A stretch of DNA of 33,946 bases from Lachnospiraceae bacterium (GTDB lineage Bacteria > Bacillota > Clostridia > Lachnospirales > Lachnospiraceae), in the NCBI GenBank assembly GCA_024403335.1, contig JAKSSA010000027.1:1-33946 (forward strand), read 5' to 3'. The notes beneath the pieces are model-generated. The model saw only the letters and a program-made list of their open reading frames with translations, was not told where the DNA came from and searched no databases. Shown here in pieces: positions 33,896 to 33,946 of this stretch (position 1 is its first letter; each line of letters begins with the position of its first letter). Position numbers and translations under genes: made by a program.

Positions 33896-33946
33896 AGCGG
33901 GTGATGGGAATCGAACCCACGTATCTAGCTTGGAAGGCTAGTGTTC
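33896..33946 (-). tRNA. tRNA-Gly (UCC), 5' part outside window
   Basis: On the - strand the visible part has the anticodon stem with loop CTTCCAA (anticodon TCC), variable loop, T-loop GGTTCGATTCC and acceptor CACCCGC plus T. The D-arm and 5' acceptor half lie beyond the window end. Confidence 0.92.

Overview
The window looks like chromosome from a low-GC member of the Clostridia, most likely the Lachnospiraceae. This is inferred from the AT-rich sequence, AT-rich spacers, the end of a Tad pilus locus with a DUF6382-FHA protein, the rpmE / DUF1385 / prmC / prfA order, a GH94-type phosphorylase, a GH127 arabinofuranosidase and an Rpn-like protein with an AEGR-repeat tail. I cannot fix the genus. 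Nearly all genes are on the + strand; only a DUF1934 gene and a tRNA array are on the - strand.

Layout. (1) 1-2.6 kb: end of a Tad/type IV pilus-like cluster (Cys-repeat protein, A24 prepilin peptidase, TadE-like pseudopilin, DUF6382-FHA protein). (2) 2.7-4.3 kb: activated-methyl-cycle pair luxS and mtnN, plus a small conserved protein. (3) 4.3-8.0 kb: glycerol kinase, rhomboid protease, flavodoxin-SCP2 fusion and HIT hydrolase, several of them translationally overlapping. (4) 8.0-11.3 kb: DUF1934 (- strand), nucleoside phosphorylase, AlkD-like protein and YlmH, separated by short degenerate tandem repeats. (5) 11.4-15.0 kb: Rpn-like protein and GH94-type phosphorylase. (6) 15.0-21.3 kb: a very strongly codon-biased secreted S-layer-like protein and its divergent, weakly biased paralogue. 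(7) 21.5-25.5 kb: RNA methyltransferase, GH127 and an unknown membrane-anchored protein. (8) 25.5-30.1 kb: rpmE, DUF1385, prmC, prfA and a SpoU-type methyltransferase, a translation block in which PrmC modifies the PrfA GGQ glutamine. (9) 30.1-33.4 kb: a glucose-6-phosphate isomerase homologue with altered active-site positions, and guaB. (10) 33.6 kb to the end: tRNA-Gln, -His, -Arg and a partial -Gly on the - strand.

Three signals stand out. First, the tandem secreted paralogues share a C-terminal module of about 95 residues and no recognised cell-wall anchor; they are a candidate undescribed surface-layer family. Second, many spacers carry short, degenerate, mutually unrelated tandem repeats with periods of about 10, 13, 17, 18-19, 23, 51 and 62 bp. 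Inside genes the repeat periods are multiples of three (12 and 36 bp). Third, the Pgi homologue keeps Glu290 and Lys425 but has Asn207 and Tyr311 where canonical enzymes have Arg and His. Several genes also have unusual starts: DUF1934 appears leaderless, ylmH has no Shine-Dalgarno sequence, and the Rpn gene start overlaps a four-codon minicistron.

All coordinates and motifs were read by eye. No database search, folding or alignment program was run.
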